64,000 nucleotides of DNA from Astropecten irregularis (GCA_963971285.1 OZ020247.1:8080614-8144613), one strand, 5' to 3'; shown: positions 1 through 12,394, counted from the first letter of the stretch. Notes: a model not told the origin generated them from the letters alone. Numbers and translations are program-made.

Positions 1-35
1 GCTAAATGGTCTCATAAATCACAGGATAAACTTAC

Positions 36-3000
36 AGGGTGATGTGGCTGCGGGGTATGGTGCGAGGGTCCGGGTAACCGCAGGAGTGCAGCATCAGCAG
101 AATCAGCTGTTTGACCTGCTGCAGCTGGCAGCTCAGGTACTCCTGGGCCATGTTCATCATTTTCTCCCGGCTGACCGACGGCTCCGAGAACCGCTCCAGG
201 TGGGCGACCAACCGCTCAAGCGTCTGGACAGGAAAACAAAAAAACTCATCACGTTGAGTGGAAAGAGAACTGATGAGGTTCTGGGGATTATTATCCCTGG
301 TCATTGGGCCATAATTTACATTCCTGAAACCATCTCAACTCCCTGGGGAGTATACAGCCCTGGCTACTTCAAAGCGCACAGAGGCTAATTAATCAAACCA
401 CAATATCTCTACCCTTGCAGGTACCGATTTACACCTGGGTGAAGAGGAGCAATATGTGATAAAGCGTCTTGCCCAATATCGCAAGCACCACTAGCCCATG
501 GCTGGAATTAAACCCACAATCTGTAGATTGATCACAAGATCTTGAGTTCGACACGCCAGACCACGGCACTCCACAAGATTTGAAGAAAAAAAACAAGGAA
601 ACCAGGCAACAGTTGTTGGGTTTGGTGGTTTTTGATTCTTTACCAGACTGAGTATGGTATCCTGGCTGCTGTCCGGCAGTGAGGTGTCCACTTCCATTAG
701 GACCCAGGAGGCATCTCGTTCCGGCTGCATGGTGATGACGGACTTCTTGGATGGGGTCATGACCCGGCGTGCAGAGGCTGCCATCTTCTTGAGGAACGAG
801 GTTCGCTGCGTCGGGCTTTGCCTCGCCAGACCTCCCTAGAATGTCCACAAAATCAATTTTTTTTAAAGATGTAAAACATTGCATAAAGTACAACAAATTA
901 ATAGGGAGATATGGGAGGAAAGGTTGAGAGCAGCTGCAATCCAAAGCAACCGAGAGGTCAACTTATCAATATCAACCTTAACCAACCACAAATCTGAGAA
1001 AAATTAAATACACATAGTAATAGTATTCACACAGAGGCTGAAGTTTGTTCCTTGTAAGAAAGTACAAGGAATGGACCTTTCGGAATTGTACACAGTGTTG
1101 GAATTTGGTTTTTTAATAATAGTGGACAAGATCAATTTACAGAAGTTACTAGTGAGTAAGAGACTGAGAATGCTGGGGATATGTTGGGGTGGCTATTGTC
1201 TCAGGATGTTCTGGGATGAATCATGGGTGTGAAAACGTATGAAACGGTTGAGTTGCCATGGGGATTTGATACTAATAATGAGTAAGGCAGCCTTTTCATT
1301 GTTGACAAACTAGCACATTATGCTAGACACACATGATACTGACTAGAGACCCTGTGCATGTTTGATCCTTAGCCCATGGTTTGGCAGCAACCAACCATTT
1401 GTTAACTCATGATCAGCGCCAGAGCCTTATCCAAGCTTGTCTTCATCCTGAATATCCAAAAGTTCCTCCAAAAAAATTCAAAATAATGGACCAGAAGGAC
1501 GAGCGAGCCTCGTCATCCGTTCAAACTTTGGAAGAAGAGGGCGCTTTTACCTCCATTAGTGACTGGGCCCTTTGTTTGAGAATCTCCAGCTCGATGGTGC
1601 GCGGGTGGAATCTCTGGCCAGGCTTGTTGACGGTCAGGGAGTCAGAGGGTAGACCAGGACCACTGAGTCTCTGCTCAAGATTCTCCCAAAGACTGATGGA
1701 AGGCTCCACCCTCTCGTTCTGGTTTACCCAAAGAAAAAAAACAACAACAACAAAAGTCAAAAATACTAAAATGAAAATAATAAAAATGTCAAAAACATAT
1801 TAATTGTAAAGTGAACGAAGAAAAATTGACTGGAGCAGGTTTCAAACCGGCAACCTCCTGAATACTGTACAGGCACTCTACCAACTGAGCCATCCAGCCC
1901 TACAATGGCTGGAGAGAATGGCAGTTAGAAGAGCACCTGTGCTGTGTTCAGGAGGTCGGCGGTTCGAATCCCGCTCCAGTAAATTTTTCTTTATTCATTT
2001 TTCAATAAATTTAATTTCTGTCAGTTTCCCTTGTGGTTATTTGAAGATAAAAGCACATTTAATTAGAAATTTACAATTATAGATATGAACTGAACTGTTT
2101 TCAGATGGGAAATTATTGATCAATTGATAAAAAAATTATAATCCATAGAACTTGTTTAGCCAAAAAAAACCCTGCTGGGATGAAATTTCATCCTGAGAAA
2201 AATTTAATGTCAAAATTTATTATGGTTGGTGAGCAGTTTGCAGCAGTTAATTACTTGAACTTTTCAGCTGCTCTAGGAAATTGGCCTCTCAATCACAGCT
2301 GTGGTCACTCACACCCAGTCAGCAATTTGGCTGGTAGTAATTCGTCAAAAGGAATAATTTGCTTCTAATGAATGGCTCACTCATATTGGCGACTTTAGAC
2401 CAAAGCACAAACATTACAAGAGGGAGACCAAAATTAATAGGGACGACATTGCTCAAAGATCCCCAAACTATAACAAGATTCTTGTAGGATCGTCTAGAAC
2501 CGAATGTCAAAATGTCACTGTTCGGGAATAGTATGCAATTTTTTAATATTAAATGTGTTGGAGATCCAACCTTGTGGAAGTTGATCACTGGTGGAGCATT
2601 GTAGCTGCCCAGTCTGAAGCTGGCTAATCTCTCCCCGTCTGTGGTCTGCATGGAAAGAGAATGCCATCCTTAATAAATAGTTGAAATGGGAAAGTTGATG
2701 CAATCGTCAGGACATCAAACCCAGGTCTCACATCATCACTCCCTTAAAATCTTATTCCAAATGCAAAATTAGGGTTAGGGTAAGGGGTATGTTTGATCCT
2801 TGTTTTAATAATTGCAACTGAGCTTGTTGGCCCACTGGTGGAGAATGATTTTGACGAGAGAGCTGGATTCGTACCTCCACCAGCTGGCCCCGTGTTGTGT
2901 CAGTGTTGGTGAACTGGAGGAGGCGGAGGGTCTCTCTGTCGAACTGCCTCCGGGTGGCGCTGAACGTGGCTCCCATCAGGTGCTCGGCCATCAGCTCGGA

Positions 3001-6000
3001 CAGGTCCAGATCGGTCACATCCAAAGACAGCTCCTTCATCACCTAGAAGAGTATCAAGTGCACAATAAATAATTAGGACAAGATTGAGTGGCAGGTAGAC
3101 ATAAATAACCTATAGACCGACAGCAGAGGGCGTGAGTGCGTAATTTTGGAAATGGATGCCATCTTAAAAACTATGGGCAAAGTGCGCGTCACTCAGTGCG
3201 AGAGCCGCGGTTGACGCACGTAAACAATTGAATTTATTTCAAAATCTTGCAAAGATTCTAAAAGAGGCCAATTGCGCGTGTAATCTCGCGCTGGACAAGA
3301 TGAAATTTCAAACACAAAAGTTTTCATTCAATCTTTGAAAATTGATCATTAAGCACAAAATCAAGTGCTTACAAAGCAGATTTGTCAAACTGGTCCCTGG
3401 TTGGGATGAGGAAAAGCTAGTTTAAACGGAGCTGCACTGAAGACATAATTCAGTCAGTCTAAGTACCTTCTGTATCAGCACTGAGTCCCTGAGGTGCACC
3501 GTAACCAGGTGGATGAGAGCCAGCTTAACCGAGTGGCAGTTGGCCTGGACCAGAAGCTGAGGTATGCTGTCTTTGTTGATGCTCACCTTGAAGACCTTGC
3601 CAGTCTGGACATTGAAGATGCAGTCGCCTTCAAGACAGAACGGAAAATGAGTCGCTTGAACACATTAACGTTGACATGAGAAGTATGTTACCATGGAGAC
3701 ACCAGAAGTTTGTTACCATGGAGACACAAGAATCATGTTACCACGGAGACACAAGAACAGTGTTACCATGGAGACACCAGGATCATGTTACCTTGGAGAC
3801 ACAAGAACCAAGTTACCACTAATAACATTCCTGTGTTCTGAAATAAAACTTAGGGAGAGAAACTTTAATGCTGTGCTTCACTTATTTTAGCAGCTCTATT
3901 GAAAAGAAGACCTGAGGTCGATTTCACGAAGCCCTGCGATAGATCGTAACTCAAGATAAGAAAGATAACCCATCGTATCCTTCAACTTCTAAGTGGGGCT
4001 GCAATGCATTATCAGTCCCAGGATTGATGGCAAGCTACGATGAGTTTGGGGCTGACAAGAGGAAGAATACAGTCCGAAGGCCTTGGCCTGGGTAGGCTTG
4101 TCAGTGGCTGGGCCTGACCAGTATTAAAGTTTGCCTATCTTATTCCCATCCCATCATCAGAATCAGAAATGGTCCAGCATAATATTCTGGCTCAAACCTA
4201 CCGCTTGTATTGGCAGTCTTCTCTCTGTTGAAATGCGTCAGAGGATGATGCAGCCCCGCCGCCCAGTTATCCCAGCATGCAATGCTCTCCTCGACGTTGT
4301 CGGCAAGCGGGGTGATGGGTACCAACGGCCCATGGAAAGCAATGTGCAGACAAGGCACTACTTCAGGGCTAACATTTAGCAAGTGCATCAGGTGACCGGG
4401 TGAGTACACTAAAATGTACCCCTCTGAAATCAGAAAAAGTGATAAAATAATGACACTGTTTTGACATTAATTTTTGCTATGTGTTCCTCAAAATTGCCAT
4501 CATCAGTACCCTCATTTATAAAAGTTGAAAAATACAACAGTCTTGTTGGTCCATTTCCATACCTAATGGTGTGAAGTACAGCTTGGTATTCTCGGCGATC
4601 TCTCTGGGGATCTGAGGCACGCTGCAGTGCAGGACCGTCATGTGGTGCAGGATCAGGACCGAGTAGTTCAGGTCCACCAGGTCCTGCTTCTCCCCGGAGG
4701 GTACCGGGGAAGGCAGCTCCCTCTCACCCCACATCATGGGCGAGGTGGAGGAGACAGCAGAGACCCCACGGGGCGTGAAGGGATTACTGAAGGGCGACGA
4801 CGAATGGGGGCTGCTGAGATGGGGGGCAGAGATCGAGCTCAGATTTAAGGGACTGGGAGGGACTCTGGAGACAGAGGCTACTGAGGAGGAGGACGAGTCC
4901 CTTGACAGCTCCGGAATTGGCATCTGGCATCTGACGTGGTGGGGCGGCAGGGTAAAAGACAAGTCTGAGATGTCTGAAACAGCCCGTCGTCTGGAATCTA
5001 GATCAGACGAGGCCGTGGACTTGGACAATGAGCTTGAGGGATGCTCCACGTCGCCATCACCAAACTCTCTGTCGCTGTCCACAGACAACCTCTCGGTAGA
5101 GTAGACCATTGATAAGTCTGGGTACGAGAGGTGCGTGGATGGGGTCAGGGTTCGGGGCTTGGTTGGGTGTTGATAACAGACGCAGAAGGAACCGTTGGAT
5201 TGATACAAAACCTCCATATTGAATGAGCTCTCTGAAAGACAGGACAAAACAGATATTACATCAAATTTAACATCTTTTTTTTTCAAAACCTTTTCAAAAT
5301 AAACTTTTGAGATTTGTGAAACCTGAACAAAGCACTGAGACATGATTTAAAGAGACCACAGGCCAATTTTGACAGCCCTGCTTAGCACAAAAATTAGCTG
5401 ACCATGAAATTTCTGTCTTAATATAAATATTTAAAAACCAAATTTCTGTGTGTCATGTATTACTTGTGATATATAATATATATAATATATATATATCAAA
5501 TGGAATTTTTAATGATGGTTTGTTTTATTGAGCAAGACATTTTGTGCTAAGCAATTCGTTTGTGCTTAACAGCTCCATGAAAATGAACTCAGGAACTGGG
5601 GTAAGCGTAAGCATAAATGCCCACCTTTCAGAGTAAGAGTGGTGAAAGAATTGCATAATGGAGTTGACATGGTTGAAAGTAATAAGAAAAGACCGGACTG
5701 ACAGTAGGAGAGAAAAACTTCAAAAAGGTGTCCAAGGGCCGATTTCAAAAAGCTCTGCGATGCGTTGCAACTCGATTTGCAACGCGTCCTAGCTGAGACG
5801 CGTCGCATCTATGTGGTGAGTCCATAGAGAAAGGATGCGTCTTAACTCTGCGACGCGTCGTAAGTTTCATGAAATCGGCCCCGGGTAGACAGAGAGCTGA
5901 CAAACAGATCAAACAGACAGATAAACAACAAAAAACAAACAAACAAACTCCCCATCCTACCTGATATTGTTCTGCATGGAGCAATGTCTGAATACTGCCC

Positions 6001-9000
6001 ACTGTAAAGAATAAAACACAATCAGAAATAGTCAAGAAGCTTTTACAAATGAATGCCCAAATTCCTTCCGATGAAGCAAAGCTTGACGTCAATTTGAAAG
6101 ATGCAAGGTAAAGGCACTGCAACATACATGATCATGATGGTATCCAGAGAAATTGTCTATTATAAGGGTTGTTAAGCAAGTTTAATAATAATAATAATAA
6201 TAGTGTAAATTTGTATAGCGCCAACTCCAACAAAAAGGTTGCTCAAAGTGCAGAATCTGCACATAGCTCTTAACATGGAGTCTATTTCTACCTCCATGCT
6301 CTTCACAATCAAGAAATAATTAAGAAAAACCTTATAACAAAGTAGACCAGGGGCCGATTTCACAAAGCACCAAGACTGATCTTAAGTGTTAAAGAATCCC
6401 AACAATCATCGTATAATACTAGAAAAGAAGTTGTTTATCATGGACAAATGGGACGAAGCTGTGTGATCGATGGCCACCTTTCAGTCGACATCGTAAGCCA
6501 TCGAACACTAATAGCTTTTTAATGTTCGGTATGTTTTTAAACAAAAATTGGGATCCTAATGTTTGTTATGGCGGTGTTTGTTAAAGCAACATTGCACTGT
6601 AAGATTTTCTACTTGATTTTCTTAACTTACCTCTTGTTGCTGAGTTTGATGGGAAAGGGCAGAATAACCTCCAACTGTGGAATAATGAAAAGGAAAACAA
6701 AGAAAACAATCAGACTATCACGGCTTCAAATGAATTTGTCGTGTCACGGCAAGAGGCTTGTAACTTTGATTTGCCACAACATTTTACACCAATGAACAAT
6801 GAACATGATGAACATATGCTAACAGAGTTTGTGAAGAAAGACTACATATTAACTACTTGATCTCGGGCATTCATATGAAAATAAGATCTGGGGTCGATTT
6901 CACAAAGCACTACGATCGATCATAGCTCGATTTACAAAAGATAACCCATCGTAGGGGACCTATCCTACGTAGGGCTGCAATTTATCATAAGCTGATAAGT
7001 GCTATGATTGATAGTAAGTTATATTGACAGGTTTGGTAAACAAGGGCTCCAACTAGAGACCTCTGGAGTTGTGAGCCCTAACCAACAACCCCAGGTTCTT
7101 TCCCTGCTGTGGATTTTTTCTTTATTTTGGGGGGAGGGGGGCTGATAGACAATAATTGCTATGTTTGCACTGGGAAGGTGGACATGCATTCAACAAAAGA
7201 GAATTTGAAATCTGACAGAAAAAGTCTTAATCGAGAAACCTATAGAATTGTAAAATTGTGCTGTACAAGCAGAGCATGCATCTCTGACGAGGACTCTGAC
7301 CTGAGAGACAACCACCTTTACCTCTGCTAGGGTGGACATGCTTAATCCAGAGACTCCTGGAACTTAGTTGTGGCGTACAAGTATACACCGATCCGACAGC
7401 ACGAAATACCATCCACCATTACCGCAGTGTCCCCGTCTGCCTTTTGTGTATAATACCCGAATCCGACTTGCGATTCAAGCAATTGGCCCTGAAGTGTATC
7501 AGGGTACATACAGTCATACACCCTGCAGTATAGATGCACGGTATGTTGTGCCATCAGATAGGTCTATAGCACTTCTCTAGCCTTATGGTAAATCATCTTT
7601 GCTTAGGGAGTGCCACTCAGGCACACGTTCAGATCCCCATACAGAATTTGGGGATCTGCCCCCAAACATTTGAAAACAAATCTTACAATCTTGGCAAACG
7701 ATGACGTTTTACTGCTGAATTCCAGGCAGCGCAAGACGGGCGTCGGCTTCTGCTCGCCCGGGCGGGGTCTCATTAGGACGACAAAGAGGCGCTGGGTGGC
7801 CACGTCCCACTGAGCCCAGACAAACTGCTTCAGCACCTGGGAGGTCTTCGGAGGACCACTCATCATCTGGATTCACAAATTGAAGGTTCCAAAAACAAAA
7901 ATAAGACTCAAAGAAAGACTAAAAAAAAAAGACTGCCAATAACATTTGGTAAGGAAGTGGAAGAAATGCTGTACTTAATAAAGCCAGTTCAAAATTCAAG
8001 TTCAAAGCCAAAATATGACAAAGCAGCTTAGCAGGTTTTGTTTTTTGCTATTAATGTTTAATAGCAAAAACCGAAACCTGCTAAGCTGTTTTATGAGAAT
8101 TCACAGGTTCACAGGTGAAGTTCCTATCATATTCAATCAATTCATCAATTTTTCAGAATTGATAATTAACATGATTAAGAGCTTAAAGGTAGTATCATAC
8201 TTTGGTAGTATACCAAAACAGAAATCTTCACAGATTTACCTATAACTTACAGATGGTGATGGTAGAAACATACCATTACAATGTTTCTGCCTGAAATGCT
8301 ATATTTATCGAGAAAAGTGCAAAACCAATGACCAAAAACATTTTTAATCTTTTAAAGATAAAATATAATGGTGTAAAGACTTAAAAAATTATGTGGGAGT
8401 TTTTCACTGTTTTCTCAAAAAGTGGGAACCGTATGGGACTGAAATTTTCAGATGACAGTTACTGTATCTTCCTTGATATTTTTGCCTATGAATCTGCATT
8501 TCTTTGAAAAAAACCAAAGTATGATAAAAGCTCAATTAGAATTGATAATTGTAAAGTGCTTAAAGCAAGAGTTTTCTAAGAAGCAGAGGACTAGCAGAAG
8601 TCAGAGGAAAAAATATGTCAATTAAGAGAGGCCTTCTGAAATGATTAACATGGGCTTTCAAAAATGTGTAGACTGATGTTATGTCCCTGATGTGATTTGG
8701 GAGTTTTTATTTTATTGGTCCATAGACATTGCACAGCGGTGCACAGGAAGTGTGAACCCAGCAAACAAATTAAAATAATGAAGTGAGAATATTTACCACT
8801 CCTTTGTTTCCTGTTCTGGCGAGTGAGAGAGTGTAGAGGCCAATAGCTAGAAAGGGAGTGAAATAAGATAATAGTAAAACTGTTTTAAACACGGAATATG
8901 CCAAGACAAACAAAAACAGGATACAAGATGGTATATAGTTTGCGGTATCTGCTACTGGATTAGATTAGACTAGATTAGATTAGATACTAGATTAGACTTA

Positions 9001-11704
9001 ATACTCTGCTAAACCTAGCTAGCTTGGTGGTCTAGTGGTATGACATCTACACGTATACTAGTATAGCAGGAGTTTGTGGGTTCGAATCCCGCCTGATCTG
9101 AGAGTACACAGTGCTAAAGATACAAGATATTGGATACCGTTTTGTCGTCACTCTTACATTCCTTATGCAGCAGAAAGAGAAGCTTTGACTCGCGGCTGGT
9201 TGCGTCCCGGTCCTTGGGCTGCCGGTTCCAAAGGAACTGGACCCTCAGAAGGTTGGTTCGTTCAACGTTCAGATCAAAGATGCGATGCTGCGGGAAGATC
9301 TCGGCAAGGAAGGCTCTGTAGACTTGAGTTCAATAGGAAAAGGAAATGGAGAGTGTCTTTAAAGATGAAATGTTTTTCAAGGCTGCTCAGAGTTTAAGGA
9401 GGGTTTGAAAGTTGGATCCTAGAAGCAGGAATTTTCTCTGGGTCTGAGTAGTGGATTTAAGAGGGGTTAAGTACAAGGAAAAGGAAGTAAAAACTGGTTG
9501 GGCCCTACCTTTGAAAAGCCAGGTCAGGCCCAGGCTTTGCGTGGGCTCAATCTTGAGCTTAAAAGATCACTTAAAGCCTATGATTTGTCCTGGATCATTG
9601 TTGCTAATGATTTCATTGGTGGATCGATGAGTCCATATTGGACAGTATCAAGAAGCCGGGCTTTATTGATTCTAACCTGCTGTTATTTCCTGAAGTTACA
9701 AATTAATCGAAGGAAAATTTCAGGCCCAAAGGCCTGGGTCTGGCCAGGCTTTTTCAACGGCAAGGGCTGACCAATGTCTACGATTCTCTCCTTAAATTGT
9801 TTGCCTTAATGCAATCTCTACCTTTGGGTGGTGCCTGTTTAGACATTTCCTGGGCAGCGTCATCCCAAACACTGTCATCTAGAGTTACGTAGGCAATCAT
9901 ACTGTGTTCCGGGTTCATGGTGCAGCTCACGATGTTCAACTTTCCGTCGTGAACAAACAGGACCTGTAGATTAATGTCAACGAATTCATCATAATCAAAC
10001 GCGACGGTCACAGTTTGTCGCTAGGACAGGCTAGAAACAGTGAGTGGGCCGGCAAAAGAAATTTTCTTCATCAACTTTGACAGTTCAAATGCATCATTTA
10101 AAAAAACCCTTAAAGCCGTAATCTTCAAAAATTCCATGTCTAAATGTAGGTTTTCCTTCAACCTCTGTGTGAACCAATGCCTTCTATCCACATTAAATGA
10201 TATTTATGATAAAAATAATAGTATACAAATATTACATGGTTTGAGGGTGGACAGTCGATTCTAGCTCCCGAGGTGTTGGAAACTGACAAACTAGTTTGTC
10301 AACTTCCAACACCGAGGGAAGGTAGAATCGACTGTCCACCCGGAATAAACCATGTGATATTTGTTTTACTATACCTCATAAAAATATTCTTTATTGTCTA
10401 CAATTTCGTCGAGAAGTGCAGTTAAACGTTCGTTTTTGTTAACTTCATGTAGGGCTAAGTTCACACAAACGCCGCACTGCAAACTAGGATAGATGCTGAC
10501 ACTGACACAATTTTGTAGTCCTATCATGTGGTCTGTGGTCCTAACATAACATAGCTTTTCTACTGTAAAAACTCAGTGTTGCCGAATTCAGTGAAATACT
10601 AAAAAAAAATATAGGCCTATTGAACGAGGTAAGAGGATCATCAAAGAGGATCATCAAATGTAACCTTTTGTCTCATGTTTTACTTACTGAGTTTTTCTGC
10701 TTCGCCGCGTCATACAATCCAACGTGGGTAACTTCATCATTGGAGAATGTAGACACATCGTCCCACACAAACAGCACCTCATTAAATCGTTCCTGCCCAA
10801 CGATGCGGACTTTGACATCCACTTCTGCTTTTGAGCCTGCCAATGAATGCAATACATCAACAATTCTGTGAGACTGTGACATGTTATCAAGCGATTATGT
10901 CTCGAAAGGTTTCAACTTCTTTCCTGCAAACAGCCTTCACTTATCATTACTGGTGCTCCCAATGGCAATGCGACTCATTTTTAAAGTTGCAGCGATTGTA
11001 AAGTTCGGGGCCCCTCTGCGTTTTTAGGCTACCACATGCTGGAACGACCATGAATATGTTCCGTTGCACATGCTGTGCATGTGTTAAAATACATAGGGCC
11101 TAGGGGGTCTCGAACTTTTACAATCGGCAAAGTTTCTCCATTTTGCATGTTTTGTATCAACAACAGTCAACAGTGAACAGTGGCAGTGCCTCTTTTTTAA
11201 GGATAATATCAAGGGGGTTACCTCAGTTTAGTACACTCAGGGTAGCTGGTAACCAGCTTCTACAGTAAACTAACTTACCTAAATATGACTGGGTCTCGGT
11301 ACCAGCTAACCTGAGTGTACTAAACTGAGGTAATGCCATATTAAGTACATGTATATCAATTATACGTGAATACTATAGGCCTACTAGTGCAAATAAAAGT
11401 AAGAGTACCAATTGGCACGAATAATGTTCGTAAAGTAGGCAGTTAAAACTTAGAAAATAGAATAATGTTGGCCCTAATTTAAGTAATGAACTTCGTGGAC
11501 AGTCACGGTGATAAGCATTGCCCGCATTATATTGGTGGGCGCGGCAGGGACATCGAAGGTGAAATAACTCTTACGTTCATAATTTCCATTACTGCTTCCA
11601 GAACATTCTTCCTCAGCCGGTAGGTCATCTCTTAGAGATCTGACGAAGCTCAAAATGTCTTTCTTCACGTCAAAACAACATGAAAAGTTGCACAAACTTT
11701 CCAT
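36..11704 (-). CDS. GSAP: Gamma-secretase-activating protein (GSAP/pigeon) homologue, 16 exons, 3' end outside window
   Basis: Exons in transcript order: 11575-11704, 10688-10836, 9822-10020, 9158-9313, 8797-8846, 7687-7866, 6631-6674, 5961-6001, 4563-5231, 4202-4423, 3467-3627, 2875-3042, 2571-2645, 1551-1718, 644-835, 36-223. All junctions have GT/AG and keep one frame, giving about 930 residues. Family-like stretches are FVWAQWD (7687-7866), GSFCVCY (start of 4563-5231) and YSPGHLMHLLNV (4202-4423), typical of the N-terminal half of animal GSAP. The last exon ends at a donor at base 35, so the C-terminal part, which in mammals yields the 16-kDa active fragment, lies beyond the window. I chose the Met at 11702-11704 because the following residues resemble the GSAP N terminus; an in-frame Met at 11738-11740 is the alternative. 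The vertebrate protein is reported to modulate gamma-secretase; function here is inferred. Confidence 0.9.
1812..1995. repeat. Inverted pair of tRNA-derived SINE heads (SINE type B)
   Basis: On the minus strand 1905-1838 reads as a tRNA-like head, with an A-box-like GGCTCAGTTGGTAGAG and a B-box-like GGTTTGAAACC. Immediately beside it on the plus strand 1930-1980 repeats the 3' half, with a good B box (GGTTCGAATCC). Outer flanks are also complementary (AAAAATTGACTGGAG against CTCCAGTAAATTTTT). The acceptor ends do not pair fully, so these are not functional tRNA genes. A related truncated copy is at 52838-52905. Confidence 0.7.
3684..3825. repeat. 25-bp minisatellite with X-box-like core, five full units
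   Basis: The core GTTACCATGGAGAC or a one-base variant starts at 3687, 3712, 3737, 3762 and 3787, with a sixth partial start at 3812, so the period is exactly 25 bp. It lies in the GSAP intron immediately 5' (gene sense) of exon 3467-3627. Confidence 0.85.
4563..5231 (-). other. Long serine-rich GSAP exon
   Basis: This 669-bp exon is much longer than its neighbours (41-222 bp). It begins with a conserved GSAP piece ending in GSFCVCY. It then codes roughly 140 residues rich in Ser, Pro and Asp/Glu, and returns to conserved-looking sequence (DLNYSVLILHHMTVL) before the donor at 4562. The serine-rich part looks like a disordered insertion in the propeller-like region. Flanking exons join in phase, so it belongs to the gene. 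Confidence 0.75.
5735..5883. repeat. Short inverted-repeat element, GGGCCGATTTCA termini
   Basis: The left end GGGCCGATTTCA is matched by TGAAATCGGCCC on the right. The interior is rich in CGACGCG and GCGACGCGTC stems. Related single ends occur at about 3912 (TCGATTTCACGAAGC), 6353 (GGCCGATTTCACAAAGC) and 6891 (GTCGATTTCACAAAGC), so this is a family of small nonautonomous elements in GSAP introns. Confidence 0.75.
6186..6330. repeat. TAA microsatellite plus short dispersed-repeat fragment
   Basis: (TAA)n is followed by TTTGTATAGCGCC and CTCAAAGTGC, a pattern typical of 3' ends of some animal non-LTR elements. This is short and only suggestive. Confidence 0.4.
8019..8094. repeat. Perfect-like hairpin, about 35-bp arms
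   Basis: AGCTTAGCAGGTTTTG and TTTTTTGCTATTAA on the left are complementary to TTAATAGCAAAAA and GAAACCTGCTAAGCT on the right. It sits in the intron between GSAP exons 8797-8846 and 7687-7866. Confidence 0.75.
8183..8527 (+). mobile_element. TTAA-flanked MITE (family T), copy 1
   Basis: The left end is TTAA followed by AGGTAGTATCATACTTTGGT. The right end AACCAAAGTATGAT is degraded. The interior has the family landmarks CAGATTTACCTATAACTTACAG, ATGGTGATGGTAGAAACATA, CCTGAAATG and GGGACTGAAATTTTCA. No coding capacity. I took this copy as the reference (plus) orientation. Confidence 0.85.
9015..9100 (+). repeat. tRNA-derived SINE head (SINE type A)
   Basis: Contains TGGTGGTCTAGTGGTATG (A-box region) and GGGTTCGAATCCC (B box) at tRNA-like spacing, and matches the heads at 18797-19105. 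No acceptor-stem pairing, so this is a SINE rather than a tRNA gene. Confidence 0.7.
9495..9778. repeat. Inverted-repeat element with GGTTGGGCCCTACC end
   Basis: The left end CTGGTTGGGCCCTACC with AGCCAGGTCAGGCC is loosely complementary to GGCCTGGGTCTGGCCAGGC and AGGGCTGACCAA at the right. The same family is embedded in each 1,344-bp tandem unit (first copy about 12735-12965), and a fragment lies near 4075-4125. Confidence 0.6.
10207..10388. repeat. Long near-perfect palindrome, about 90-bp arms
   Basis: The arms contain ACATGGTTTGAGGGTGGACA and TGTCCACCCGGAATAAACCA with few mismatches and share the centre TGACAAACTAGTTTGTCA (10286-10303). It is a MITE or foldback in a GSAP intron. Confidence 0.85.
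10993..11126. repeat. Short MITE, CGATTGTAAAGTTCG termini
   Basis: The left end CGATTGTAAAGTTCGGGG is complementary to the right end CGAACTTTTACAATCG. A relative with similar ends lies in the UQCR10 intron at about 24804-24925. Confidence 0.75.
11218..11333. repeat. Short MITE, TTACCTCAGTTTAG termini
   Basis: The left TTACCTCAGTTTAGTACACT is the exact complement of AGTGTACTAAACTGAGGTAA at the right, followed inward by TAGCTGGTAACCAGC and ACCAGCTAAC. It is about 116 bp long in GSAP intron 1. Confidence 0.85.
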
Positions 11705-11740
11705 TTTCGAACAGTAAACTTCGCAAGACGAAGGAGTCAT

Positions 11741-12394
11741 GTGTTATCAGAAAAACAAACGCCCCCTATCGACGAGTGCAGCAAGGAAACAAGTTAAAGT
11801 AAACTTGTTCAAGTCGTCCGACTATAGTTTATTCAGACAAATATAAATGAGAATGACCCAAAAATGACATGTTATGATCCAGATTTCGGGCTATTTTCTT
11901 ACAAAAAGAAACATAACTATTGTCACAAAGATACTCTAACTTATTTAATGAAAATCAGTAAATATGATATCATAATTTATGGAATAATCAGTTATTTTCG
12001 AGCACAAAACAAAAATAAATGACATGGCATACTGCTAAATATCTTCTGGCATAGTATAATTTATTTCATTTCCATTTTCATAATCTAAAATTAAATTTAT
12101 GTTGCACTGTAACAATATCTTAGATACATTTCTACACATGAATGTGTACTGATAAATTATGATCACTGACAATTATACTCTTAGTTTTACTAACTCAGCA
12201 AGTCTGACTGTGGTCTGTGATATATATCTTATAGTTTGTGGTTGCAGTGATTACAGTATTATGAACCAATATATGCTGATAAGTGCACATTTGAACATTG
12301 CACAGGATCAGGACAGCACTCATACTTTGTCTAATCAAACATGTACAAAGTACATAAAATAATAAACCTGTGAAAATTTGAGCTCAATCGAACA
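11741..12394. other. Intergenic, upstream of GSAP
   Basis: This is AT-rich sequence 5' of GSAP. The GSAP promoter should lie just above 11704. I see no convincing TATA element or further exon. Confidence 0.5.

Larger units (their letters stand above)
1551..3830. other. Noncoding content of the GSAP introns between exons 1551-1718 and 3467-3627 and beyond
   Basis: Introns here hold an inverted pair of tRNA-like SINE fragments (1812-1995), a short vertebrate-telomere-like GGGTTAGGG stretch near 2770, and a 25-bp minisatellite just upstream of exon 3467-3627 (3684-3825). No additional exon was recognised. Confidence 0.6.

Noticed and set aside
1838..1905. tRNA genes at 1838-1905, 9021-9097, 18889-18970 and 52838-52905
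   Set aside because: A and B boxes are present but acceptor stems do not pair or the anticodon arm is too short; they are parts of SINEs.
2768..2786. Telomere-like TTAGGGTTAGGG (also at 61304-61320)
   Set aside because: Only two or three repeats in each place; too short to call an interstitial telomere.
4736..5104. Plus-strand 122-codon frame
   Set aside because: Antisense of the serine-rich GSAP exon, which has better frame and junction support on the minus strand.
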